A stretch of 64,000 bases of DNA, taken from Calothrix brevissima NIES-22 (lineage in GTDB: Bacteria > Cyanobacteriota > Cyanobacteriia > Cyanobacteriales > Nostocaceae). Location: the NCBI RefSeq assembly GCF_002367995.1, contig NZ_AP018207.1, positions 3,347,083-3,411,082 on the forward strand. Direction: 5' to 3'. The notes under the pieces are model-generated. The model made no database searches and was not told the origin of the DNA. It saw only the letters and a list, made by a program, of their open reading frames with translations. Positions 10,398 to 18,776 of the stretch are shown in pieces. The position numbers and the translations under genes are program-made. Position 1 is the first letter of the stretch; the number at the start of each line of letters is the position of its first letter.

Positions 10398-11234
10398 ACA
10401 TCTCGCTGAATAAATCGGGAAAATGAGAGACAATCAATATATTTTGTCTCCTTTTTTATCTTCATAGGTTGTGATAAAACTTACCGATAGGCGAATAGGG
10501 ATGTAAGATAAACAGTTATTCATAACACAATTTCTTAACTAATTTTCAGCCAAGCTTGCTGAAGCGAAATCAAGAATTGTAGCTTGATTTTTCGTTACAT
10601 ACTGGGGTTTTTTGCGCCTCCCTCCTAAAATTTACCGCAGATTGCCAAAAAGTATGTCTAAATGAGTTTCTGGTGAGAAGATTGTGGTGCTTCTACAGGT
10701 ATAGTTGATACATCAGATATCTGCTTGATCAAGATCTCATAAAATAAACCTTCGGATTTTTATTTTATGGAAGTAATAGCAAAGGGCTAACAGTTGTTTT
10801 TGCTCACTAAGTATCATCACCTAAGTGATGAGAAAATTTCATGAAAATTTCATATTATCAGCCTTGATTTGATTGGTATATTTACTATAAATAACTGAAC
10901 AAGAAAGCGTGGCAAAATCATTGAATTAAAATGCCTAGTCATAGCAATTACTCCACCAAGTTTGTGAACCACCTACAGAATGGAACTGTTGCTATATAGA
11001 TAAAAAAGGCTACTTCATATCGTTACGTCTGTACATACAACAACAGATTGCAAAGGAGTGAGCTACAGATCATCGTCAACTATAGAGAAGATGCGTCCTG
11101 GCAATGTAATTCATTTACTTGTAATACTCTGTAAGTATGGATGATATGGTAATGCCCTTGAGGGTATCGCCATATTTAGCTTGGTTTCATTTAATTCATC
11201 CAATTCAATTTACCTGATTTAAAGGATATTCATT
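10398..11234. other. Long leader/intergenic region upstream of the cupin-RTX gene
   Basis: About 840 bases. Besides the terminator it contains the 17-base repeat TTTTTCGTTACATACTG (10588-10604, second copy at 651) and a seven-base inverted repeat TCATCAC/GTGATGA at 10814-10831 that could be an operator. The promoter of the 11235 gene should be here. AAAGGA lies just upstream of its ATG. No small gene is supported. Confidence 0.5.
10427..10457 (+). terminator. Rho-independent terminator of the LtrA-like gene
   Basis: Seven-base stem GAGACAA/TTGTCTC with a 10-base AT loop, followed by CTTTTTTAT. Confidence 0.75.
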
Positions 11235-14200
11235 ATGAGTGGAGATCATTCACACGGAAGTGGAGAACATTCACATGGCAACACCCCACCACCAGTAGCT
11301 GCCAATAGGGCCAAATACTTAATAGTTGAAAAAGAAGGTAATGCTTACTTTCCTGATAATCCCTCTTATTATGTTGGGGGTGATATATACACAGTATTAG
11401 CTTCGGCACAAAATACTGGAGGCCCGCTAGCAGTTTTAGACTTTTATGTACCGCCTCATGATGTTTTCCCTCAGCATATTCATGCTAATGAAGCAGAGGC
11501 TAAATATCTTCTAGATGGAAACGTCAATTTTCAATTTGGTACTGCTAATTTTGATGCACCAACGGGTACCTTTGTCTACTATGCCATTGGTACACAAATG
11601 GGATTTACCGCCAAAAATGAACCTGCAAGAATGCTGGTTTCCGCAATACCAGGGGCAAATTACTATCAATTAGCAGGTGTACCCTTAATTGATGCTCAAG
11701 GAAATAGAATTGCTCCTCCAGATGCTGATTTAGCAACTTTACAGGCACAAGTAAATTTAGGAAAAGTTGCCCAAATTAATCAAACCTATGGTGGTAAATT
11801 AGTCATTCCTGGAGTCCCCACACCACCAACACCAGGATTACTGGATAGAGTCGTAGTTGTACCAGATAATTCTGTACCTGATAGTGAATTAGCGGCCTTA
11901 GAAGCAGTACCAGGTGTGAAGGTATATGAAGAGAGTGAACGTCGCAAATTTACAGGAGCATTTGGCACACAAAATACTTCTTTAGTTGACTTCAGCGAGA
12001 CTAATGGAATTCTTGCCTACTCAAAGTTTTCCCTCGATAAAACAGTCAATTCTACTCCTAATTTATTTTTAGCTAACTTAGAGGCAATAGCACCGAACAC
12101 CTCAACAGCTAACGGTTTAGGCAACTTCACATTCAAACCAACTAGCACATCCTTAGAATACAGCCTGAAAGTGACAGGACTTGACTTTGGTGTGTTGAGT
12201 AATGCTCCCCAAACTCCTGATACTCAAGATGATGTGACATCTGTCCAAATTCATCAAAGTTCAGGAGTCTTTAATATTCTTCAAGATCCGGACTTAAAAA
12301 TTACCAAGAATCCGGATAACTCCACCACAGTTAGCGGTGTGTGGAATCCGACAGATGCTCCTCTACCTGACGTATTTACTAACCGCTTACCAGGAGAGTC
12401 TACAGAACTGTCTGTGGATGTTCATACTGTTGGTAAACCCAGTGGAGAAATTTCCGGTAAGATTGTTGCCACTAGCAAGGACTTTGCCGCACCCATAGTT
12501 AGCTCCGATCATCAAACCATATATGTCACCGAAGGAAAGTTATCACTGCTGATAGACGGTAAACCAGAACTGGCAACACCGGATACTTTTGTGTATATTT
12601 CACCAGGTCAAGAATTCTCTATCAAAAATTTTGGGGACACGAAAGTGACAGGCATCGAATCACAAACCAAAAATAACTATGTACCAAAAATTGGCGAGTA
12701 TTTTGATGACCTGTATGTCGATTTGTATGCAGGTTATAAGAATGATTTTCCTGCTAGTATCCTCAACGGTAATGAGTATACTCAAGGCAAGATCATTTCT
12801 ACCAATCCTCAACAAATAGGTAATGACCCTAGTGCTTGGATTTACACATGGGGTGCATTTAATGATAGTCAACAACCCTTGTCTATTGGTATCAGCTTCA
12901 CAGAAGCAGCTTTAAATGATGTCTTCTCAGCAGCAGCAGGTGCAAATGGATTTCCGCGTTTAGTACCTCACCTGGGTACTAAAGATGGTCAGCCTCCCAA
13001 TGATAATAATCAATACGATCCATCTCGGGTATTTGACCTAGTATTTCCCAATGAAGTGTCGAAAACAACCCCATTTAACCACATGGGTTTTTACGCTAAC
13101 TCAGAGGGACATGCGCCGACACATATATATGACACCCCCCATCTTGATGTTCACTTCTTCACGATTCCCTTAGAAGAACGCAATCAAATCACCGGCTATC
13201 CTGTAGGCGCACCAGGAGGTACCAATTCTGAATACGCCAACTTACCACCAGAGGGATTTTTAAATTCAGACTATCTCGCACCGACGATTCCCAATAGCAA
13301 TATCCCGGCAACTGCTGATGCTCTGCAAGGAATTCACTGGGTAGATAAGGATACTCCAGAATTGAATGGTGGAGAATTTGGTCAGACATTTATTTTTGGC
13401 AGCTATGCTGGCAAGGTTAATTTCTGGGAACCGATGATTACCAAAGAGTTCCTAGCTGAACTTGGTTTAGCAGCAGATGGAACCAAGACCACAAAGAAAA
13501 TCACCTTCGACATCAAGCAGCCAGAAAGATTTGCGAAAGCGGGTTTATATCCCCAAAAATACAGTATTGTTTACGATGCCGATCATCGGGAGTACACTGT
13601 TTCCCTCGATTTACTCACTTATCAAGAGCCAGATTTTCTGCTGAGGTTTGGTAGCAAAAATGATGACGATAGTACTGTAAATTCAGCAATAGAAGCAAAC
13701 GGCGCAGATATTGTGTTCGCTGGTAATGGCAACGATATTGTTGATGCATCCCAAAGTAAATTTGGGGGTAATCGGCTTTATGGTGCAAAAGGCGAAGATG
13801 AATTGACAGGCGGTAAGAGCGATCGCTTATTTGGTGGTGCAGACAAAGATATCATCGATACCACCCAAGGAACTACAAGCTCTGGGGGTGGTAAAAATCG
13901 TTCCTATGGCGGCGATGGCGACGATGAGATTTATGTCGGCTTCAAGGATCGGGCTTTTGGCGGCAAAGGCAATGATACTATCGATGCGAGCCAAGGTGAA
14001 GGTCAAAATCGTCTCTATGGTGGGGACGGAGACGATGAGCTAATTGCTGGTAGTGATGACCAATTATTTGGTGGAGATGGCAATGATACCCTCATAGCTG
14101 GTCGTGGTGGTGCTACTCTCGTAGGTGGCGGCGGTGTAGATACCTTCGTACTCACTCAAGCAGAACTACCAGAACAAGCCAATAATGTTAAAGACTTTGA

Positions 14201-16136
14201 TGCCGCAACCGAGGTTTTAGTCATTGCTGGCTTAGATTTAACCTTGGAAGATTTAGATTTGACTCAAGATGGCAAAGATGTTGTCATTACAGCTGATGGT
14301 AAATCTCTTGGCGTCATCAAAAACCTGAAAGTAGCTGACCTCAAAGCCACAAACTTCTCCTTTGAGGAAACCTCTGGTGGTGGTGGTACAGGTAGTGGTA
14401 GCAATAATGGTGGCGGTAACAATAATGGTGGTCAAACCCCCGCCAGTAGCGAGCAAGTAGCATCAGTACAGGGAGGTCAAACATTAACAGGCACATTAGG
14501 CGCAGATAACCTTTACGGTAATACTGGTGGTGGAAACACCTTTGACGGCAAAAATGGCGATGATAACCTCTACGCAGGTAAAGGTGGAGACACAGCCAAA
14601 GGCGGCCCTGGGGCAGATGTGCTTGTCGGCGGTTTAGGCAACGATACCTTCAATGGTGGCGATGGTAATGATGCCTTCGTCTTTCAAAAAGAATTTGCAG
14701 TCACAGTCAAGGGTAATAATCTGACAATTGGTGGCTACGGTGGTAATGATGTCATTGAAGATTTCCAAGCTAGAGCCGGTTCTGGAGATATTATCAGGTT
14801 GAGAAATCTCGATAATGGTACTGGTATTGCCATCAACGGGACTCAGACTGGAGATACAGTCATTACTATTAGCGATCGCATTAATGTTGAACCCGGTACT
14901 GGTGCTTCTGGGAATGGAACTTTTGTACCTAAAACCCTGCAAACAATCACCCTTAAAGGTGTTACCCCTGGGGCCTTAATGACCCAAGGTCAAATAGAAG
15001 TTAACGGTCAGCCACTCAATGAAACAACTCAGGGTTTAACCAAAATACCTCAATTTGGTGCCTATGACTACGTAGTCGGTGGTTTGAATAGTAACTTCCC
15101 AACCAGACCAGGTGGAAGTGTCGGCAACTTTGTACTTGGCGACTTGAATTTTGGTCAGCCAGGCGTACCTATTGAGAACAATTTGATTACAGGCGACTTT
15201 GTTTCCAATGAAAAAATCGCCGCCACCTTGAAAAAAATTGCTCAGGCTTTCCCCAATGGAATTAAACTCCCCGGTACTGACGATCCCAACCTCACACCAG
15301 AAAAACGTGCAGAACTAGAAGCCAAGAAAATCATTGGAACAATTCCGACAGCTTTGCTACCACAAAATGCTTTCAGTTTTGCCTTTAATGAGCAAGGGGA
15401 AGTCGATTTAAGTAAATTTACTCGTAGCCCTGTACCAACAACAACGGGTGATGATACCGCCATTGGCGGGCCAGGTAACGACTTTATCATTACTGGGCCT
15501 GGTAATGATATTGTGGTTGGCGGCCCTGGTACAGACTTGATCTGGGCGGGAATTGGTCAAGATATTGTAGTTGGTCGCCAAGGAGTCGATTACATCATCT
15601 TTGACTCAATTTTAGACTTCCGCGATCGCGATAAAGTTGAAGAAGATGCTATCAGTAATGCTGTTCCTGATGCTCGTATCGGTTATATTCGCGAAGAAGA
15701 AGCTTATGGTACTCCATTAGTAGATCCTTTGACTGGTGCCGAAAATCCCTTTACTAGTAAAACTGGGCCGGATATTTTCTTTATCAATTCTGAAGCTTTT
15801 AACCGTGGAATTAATGATGGTAATGTTAACGGTCAGAATATAGGCTTCTTAAAACCAGGCACCATTATTACTGGGGATGGAACTGGGCCAGCCGGCACCA
15901 AAAATGGTCAGTTACACATTGGTGTTAGTACCGTGCCTAACAGTGATGGCCCTGCTAGCGACGATCTTCAACCGACTTTTTACTACAGCCCCAACGCTGG
16001 ACGGATGTTCTTCGACCGAGATGGTATCGGTGCCCAGTTTGAAGACTTCTGGATGGCTGATATGGCTCAAGGTAACTTCGGTCTTCCTGACGGTAGCCCC
16101 AGTGCTGCTGCTCAGATTTTGCTTGCCATCTACTAA
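11235..16136 (+). CDS. Mosaic exoprotein: His-rich N-terminus, cupin, CHRD-like, DUF5602-like and RTX repeat domains
   Basis: 1633 residues. The N-terminus is His-rich (HSHGSGEHSHG), a possible metal-binding tail. A cupin at about 55-145 has the HIHANEAE ligand motif. A CHRD-like segment lies at about 255-400, a second small cupin-like strand set at about 415-475, and a DUF5602/TTHB210-like region at about 490-770 (APTHIYDTPHLDVHFFTIP, then GIHWVD and GSYAGKVNFWEPMIT). Three RTX blocks of GGxGxD nonapeptides lie at about 820-965, 1080-1150 and 1400-1455; RTX repeats bind calcium after type I secretion. No Sec signal is visible. The Gly/Asn linker at about 1050-1075 separates the RTX blocks. 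The first RTX block and its following domain are closely copied in the 16531 protein. Catalysis is not demonstrable; metal binding by the cupin is likely. Confidence 0.85.
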   Translation: MSGDHSHGSGEHSHGNTPPPVAANRAKYLIVEKEGNAYFPDNPSYYVGGDIYTVLASAQNTGGPLAVLDFYVPPHDVFPQHIHANEAEAKYLLDGNVNFQFGTANFDAPTGTFVYYAIGTQMGFTAKNEPARMLVSAIPGANYYQLAGVPLIDAQGNRIAPPDADLATLQAQVNLGKVAQINQTYGGKLVIPGVPTPPTPGLLDRVVVVPDNSVPDSELAALEAVPGVKVYEESERRKFTGAFGTQNTSLVDFSETNGILAYSKFSLDKTVNSTPNLFLANLEAIAPNTSTANGLGNFTFKPTSTSLEYSLKVTGLDFGVLSNAPQTPDTQDDVTSVQIHQSSGVFNILQDPDLKITKNPDNSTTVSGVWNPTDAPLPDVFTNRLPGESTELSVDVHTVGKPSGEISGKIVATSKDFAAPIVSSDHQTIYVTEGKLSLLIDGKPELATPDTFVYISPGQEFSIKNFGDTKVTGIESQTKNNYVPKIGEYFDDLYVDLYAGYKNDFPASILNGNEYTQGKIISTNPQQIGNDPSAWIYTWGAFNDSQQPLSIGISFTEAALNDVFSAAAGANGFPRLVPHLGTKDGQPPNDNNQYDPSRVFDLVFPNEVSKTTPFNHMGFYANSEGHAPTHIYDTPHLDVHFFTIPLEERNQITGYPVGAPGGTNSEYANLPPEGFLNSDYLAPTIPNSNIPATADALQGIHWVDKDTPELNGGEFGQTFIFGSYAGKVNFWEPMITKEFLAELGLAADGTKTTKKITFDIKQPERFAKAGLYPQKYSIVYDADHREYTVSLDLLTYQEPDFLLRFGSKNDDDSTVNSAIEANGADIVFAGNGNDIVDASQSKFGGNRLYGAKGEDELTGGKSDRLFGGADKDIIDTTQGTTSSGGGKNRSYGGDGDDEIYVGFKDRAFGGKGNDTIDASQGEGQNRLYGGDGDDELIAGSDDQLFGGDGNDTLIAGRGGATLVGGGGVDTFVLTQAELPEQANNVKDFDAATEVLVIAGLDLTLEDLDLTQDGKDVVITADGKSLGVIKNLKVADLKATNFSFEETSGGGGTGSGSNNGGGNNNGGQTPASSEQVASVQGGQTLTGTLGADNLYGNTGGGNTFDGKNGDDNLYAGKGGDTAKGGPGADVLVGGLGNDTFNGGDGNDAFVFQKEFAVTVKGNNLTIGGYGGNDVIEDFQARAGSGDIIRLRNLDNGTGIAINGTQTGDTVITISDRINVEPGTGASGNGTFVPKTLQTITLKGVTPGALMTQGQIEVNGQPLNETTQGLTKIPQFGAYDYVVGGLNSNFPTRPGGSVGNFVLGDLNFGQPGVPIENNLITGDFVSNEKIAATLKKIAQAFPNGIKLPGTDDPNLTPEKRAELEAKKIIGTIPTALLPQNAFSFAFNEQGEVDLSKFTRSPVPTTTGDDTAIGGPGNDFIITGPGNDIVVGGPGTDLIWAGIGQDIVVGRQGVDYIIFDSILDFRDRDKVEEDAISNAVPDARIGYIREEEAYGTPLVDPLTGAENPFTSKTGPDIFFINSEAFNRGINDGNVNGQNIGFLKPGTIITGDGTGPAGTKNGQLHIGVSTVPNSDGPASDDLQPTFYYSPNAGRMFFDRDGIGAQFEDFWMADMAQGNFGLPDGSPSAAAQILLAIY

Positions 16137-16162
16137 TTGCTTGTTGAGAGGTCAATAGTCAT

Positions 16163-16196
16163 TTTAAAGGTACAACATAACTGCTGTACCTTTAAA
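16163..16196. terminator. Strong hairpin after the cupin-RTX gene (terminator-like)
   Basis: Perfect 12-base stem TTTAAAGGTACA/TGTACCTTTAAA with a 10-base loop, 27 bases after the stop. It lacks a classic T run on the plus strand, so termination is likely but not certain; transcript-end protection is an alternative. Confidence 0.55.
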
Positions 16197-16279
16197 AAAA
16201 CTGATTTAATTTATTCCCATAATCAGCAACTTCTAAATCATTTAAATCCTTTAAAATATCCACAAAATAGAATCTGAAA

Positions 16280-16505
16280 ATGGCTGAGTTACTTGCAAAA
16301 ACTGTTAAAGAATTAATTCTTGCAATTAAAACTGCTGACGAAAATCCGGGTTTAGATGTGATCAATTTAACTATTAATCTAACCTATAACTTAGTAGATG
16401 TAGATAACATCACTGATGAAAAACAGTCTACCTGCCATCAGCAGTGAGATTATTTTTAATCGCAATGGTGCAGTAATTAAGACTGAATCGTCCTCAAAAA
16501 ATTAA
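16280..16505 (+). pseudogene. Frameshifted remnant of a beta-helix/CSLREAI-type surface protein
   Basis: A 55-codon frame starts at 16280 and stops at 16447. Its text (TVKELILAIKTADENPGLDV, then INL) matches the opening repeat of cyanobacterial right-handed beta-helix proteins, which read like 'LIAAINAANxNPGADTINL'. The match continues in another frame from about 16419 as NSLPAISSEIIFNRNGAVIK, corresponding to the family's 'NGLPxITSxITINGNGATI', and then stops at 16505. So this is a broken start of a longer protein, sitting directly before the next RTX gene. Confidence 0.6.
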
Positions 16506-16530
16506 ATTTGATATTGGAGCATTTAAATTC

Positions 16531-18420
16531 GTGGATAAACCAGTGTTTTCCGGTACGCCTGGAGATGATGATATTAGTATTAATAGTCTCACAGAACCAG
16601 ATAAATCCTATGCAATTTCTGCTGGCGATGGCAATGATATTGTCGATATCTCTGAAAGTGCGCCAGGTAGCAATCAGGTCTATGGTGGTAATGGCGATGA
16701 TGAGCTATATGGAGCGAAAAGCGATCGCTTATATGGCGAGGCTGGTAATGATATTATTGATACCGTTCAAGGTACAGAAATTGACGATGGCGGTGGAAAT
16801 GAACTTTATGGCGGTGAGGGCAATGATGAATTAATTGTTGGTATTAGCGATCGCGCTTTTGGTGAGGGTGGTAATGATACCCTGGATGCAAGTACAGGTG
16901 GAGGTAGTAATTTTCTCTATGGCGGTTTAGGCAAAGATGTCCTGATTGCAGGTAGTACTGATCAATTATTTGGTGGCGAAGGCAATGATATTTTATTCGC
17001 TGGTCTAGGTGGTGCTAATCTTACAGGTAATGAAGGCAAAGATAACTTTGTATTAGCGGCTGGAGCATTTCCTGAAGGTACAAATATTGTCAAGGATTTC
17101 GATCCAGAAAGAGAAATCTTAATTATTAGTGGATTAGGCCTAACCTATGGCGATCTACAATTTCAGCAAGATCAGCAAAATGTCATCGTTCGTGGTCAGA
17201 ATCAGCTGATAGGTATTTTAGAAAACGTTAAATTATCTGACCTATCGTCGAAAAACTTTTCTTTTGCAGATACATTCGATCCAGATAGTAATGCAGGTGA
17301 TGGTGACGATGACGGTGGCTCAAATAATTCGCCGTTTCTTTCCATCGATGCTCAGAGAAATTTGCTGGTAATTAATGGTGATGCTAACAATACTAAGCTG
17401 CAATTCCAAGTCACTAATAAAAATCTTGGCAAAGGTCGCGTACATGAAATAGGAGTCTTTGCTGTTGATGATAATGGTGCAGTTGATGGGATTTTGCCAA
17501 CAGACGCAGGTTATGTACAAGCCGCGCTGAGATCGGCCAAACTAATTTTCTCTGTTATTCCTGATAAATTTAAAGCAGTTGAAGGACAAAATGCTATTAG
17601 TCAGGGCTTTAAAGGAAATAAACTAGCTTTTGTCTTAATTCAAAATGCGACAATTCAGGATGTAATGAATAATGAAAATTTATCATCACGAGTATTATTT
17701 GGTTCTGCCTTTAACACGGGGAAGAACCAATCTTTGCAAATGCAAACCGTAACAGATGGTTCTATCGGTCTTAAATTTGAAGATTTCTTGGGCAATAGTG
17801 ACTTTAATGATATTGAATTGAATGTTAAAGTTACTAACACTCAATCTCCTTTAGGCACTTTTAAAGGATCGGAACAACAGCAACATTTAGGACTGGTTGA
17901 TTTGCGCTCCGATGTGCAGGGCAATAATTTGCAAGGACGTGTGGTAAAAACTGTATTACCAATTGTCAACAAAGAAGCTGCTTACAACCATATTTTTGGT
18001 TTTTACCGCATTGAAAATCAATCAGGAACTGTACGCGATCCATTGACAGGTCAAGTAATAGAAGCAACAGCCGAAAATCGTCCAGCATATGTTGAAGCTG
18101 CTCTGCGTCTGATTCAAGCATCTGGTTCAGGGTTTAATACCAGCAGTCGAAATCTGCAACAAATCCAAGGTTTTGAAACAACATTAACAGGTGGATATCT
18201 GTATGCACCTGTTTTAATTGCTAATGGTCAAATCCAAGATTTCTTTGATAATAATCCCCGTAATCCCTCAGCCTATTTTTCTTACTTAGGCGTTAATCCT
18301 GATGGTGTGGGACATATTCGTAAGCTAGGAGATAATGTCTTCGGCTTTGAGGATTTATTCGGCGCTGGCGATAGAGATTTCAATGATCTTGTTTTCCGAA
18401 TAGAGCACAGTTTGATTTAG
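16531..18420 (+). CDS. RTX calcium-binding protein with C-terminal DUF4114-type modules
   Basis: 629 residues, GTG start with TTGGAG about 10 bases upstream; no in-frame ATG lies between the preceding stop and this codon. Residues 10-165 are RTX nonapeptides (GGNGDDELYG, GEGNDELIVG). The block to about 250 copies the 11235 protein nearly module for module, including a closing KNFSF. A first DUF4114-like module spans about 270-435, and a second about 450-629 ends FGFEDLFGAGDRDFNDLVF, as in the copper oxidase tail. It has no catalytic domain, so a calcium-dependent structural or scaffold role outside the cell is the best guess. It follows the cupin-RTX gene on the same strand, 394 bases on, with a beta-helix remnant between. 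Confidence 0.85.
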   Translation: MDKPVFSGTPGDDDISINSLTEPDKSYAISAGDGNDIVDISESAPGSNQVYGGNGDDELYGAKSDRLYGEAGNDIIDTVQGTEIDDGGGNELYGGEGNDELIVGISDRAFGEGGNDTLDASTGGGSNFLYGGLGKDVLIAGSTDQLFGGEGNDILFAGLGGANLTGNEGKDNFVLAAGAFPEGTNIVKDFDPEREILIISGLGLTYGDLQFQQDQQNVIVRGQNQLIGILENVKLSDLSSKNFSFADTFDPDSNAGDGDDDGGSNNSPFLSIDAQRNLLVINGDANNTKLQFQVTNKNLGKGRVHEIGVFAVDDNGAVDGILPTDAGYVQAALRSAKLIFSVIPDKFKAVEGQNAISQGFKGNKLAFVLIQNATIQDVMNNENLSSRVLFGSAFNTGKNQSLQMQTVTDGSIGLKFEDFLGNSDFNDIELNVKVTNTQSPLGTFKGSEQQQHLGLVDLRSDVQGNNLQGRVVKTVLPIVNKEAAYNHIFGFYRIENQSGTVRDPLTGQVIEATAENRPAYVEAALRLIQASGSGFNTSSRNLQQIQGFETTLTGGYLYAPVLIANGQIQDFFDNNPRNPSAYFSYLGVNPDGVGHIRKLGDNVFGFEDLFGAGDRDFNDLVFRIEHSLI

Positions 18421-18436
18421 AAAATGTCTTTTGAAG

Positions 18437-18570
18437 TATTTAATACTTACGCACCGAACACAAAAACCCTCATAAGGGTGGTCAAAATTCAGGTTTTTGG
18501 ACTATGGACTATTGACCATTGACAAAAAGTATGAAAATATTTGACACTGCGTAAGTCCTAGTATTAAATA
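18437..18570. mobile_element. MITE-like element, AGGACTTACGC family, copy A
   Basis: The ends are inverted: TATTTAATACTTACGCA at 18437-18453 against TGCGTAAGTCCTAGTATTAAATA at 18548-18570 (written here in two parts: TGCGTAAGTCC, then TAGTATTAAATA). The left arm lacks the six bases AGGACT. The interior holds a CCCT/AGGG hairpin and a short STRR-like run. No coding potential. Confidence 0.55.
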
Positions 18571-18575
18571 TTTTT

Positions 18576-18608
18576 GTATACTCCCTTCTGAAAAAGGAAG
18601 GAGTATAC
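18576..18608. terminator. Hairpin between convergent RTX and CHAT genes
   Basis: GTATACTCCCTTC pairs with GAAGGAGTATAC, leaving one bulged base and an 8-base loop. It lies between two converging genes; a T run precedes rather than follows it on the plus strand, so its terminator role is tentative. Confidence 0.4.
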
Positions 18609-18776
18609 AGGCGGAATTTCCCATCCGCTTATACTGTGGGGAAAATGCGAATCAATTTTGGATTTTGGAGGCGTTGATTTTACCCTACGGGAATGCCACG
18701 CGAACAGACCAGTTTAGATTTTAAATTTTGCATCTTCAATCCAAAATTTAAAATCTAAAATCGAAAATTCGTTCAA

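Noticed and set aside
13831-14043. Overlapping plus-strand frame inside the RTX repeats
   Set aside because: It arises from the repetitive Gly/Asp codons of the RTX gene read out of frame.
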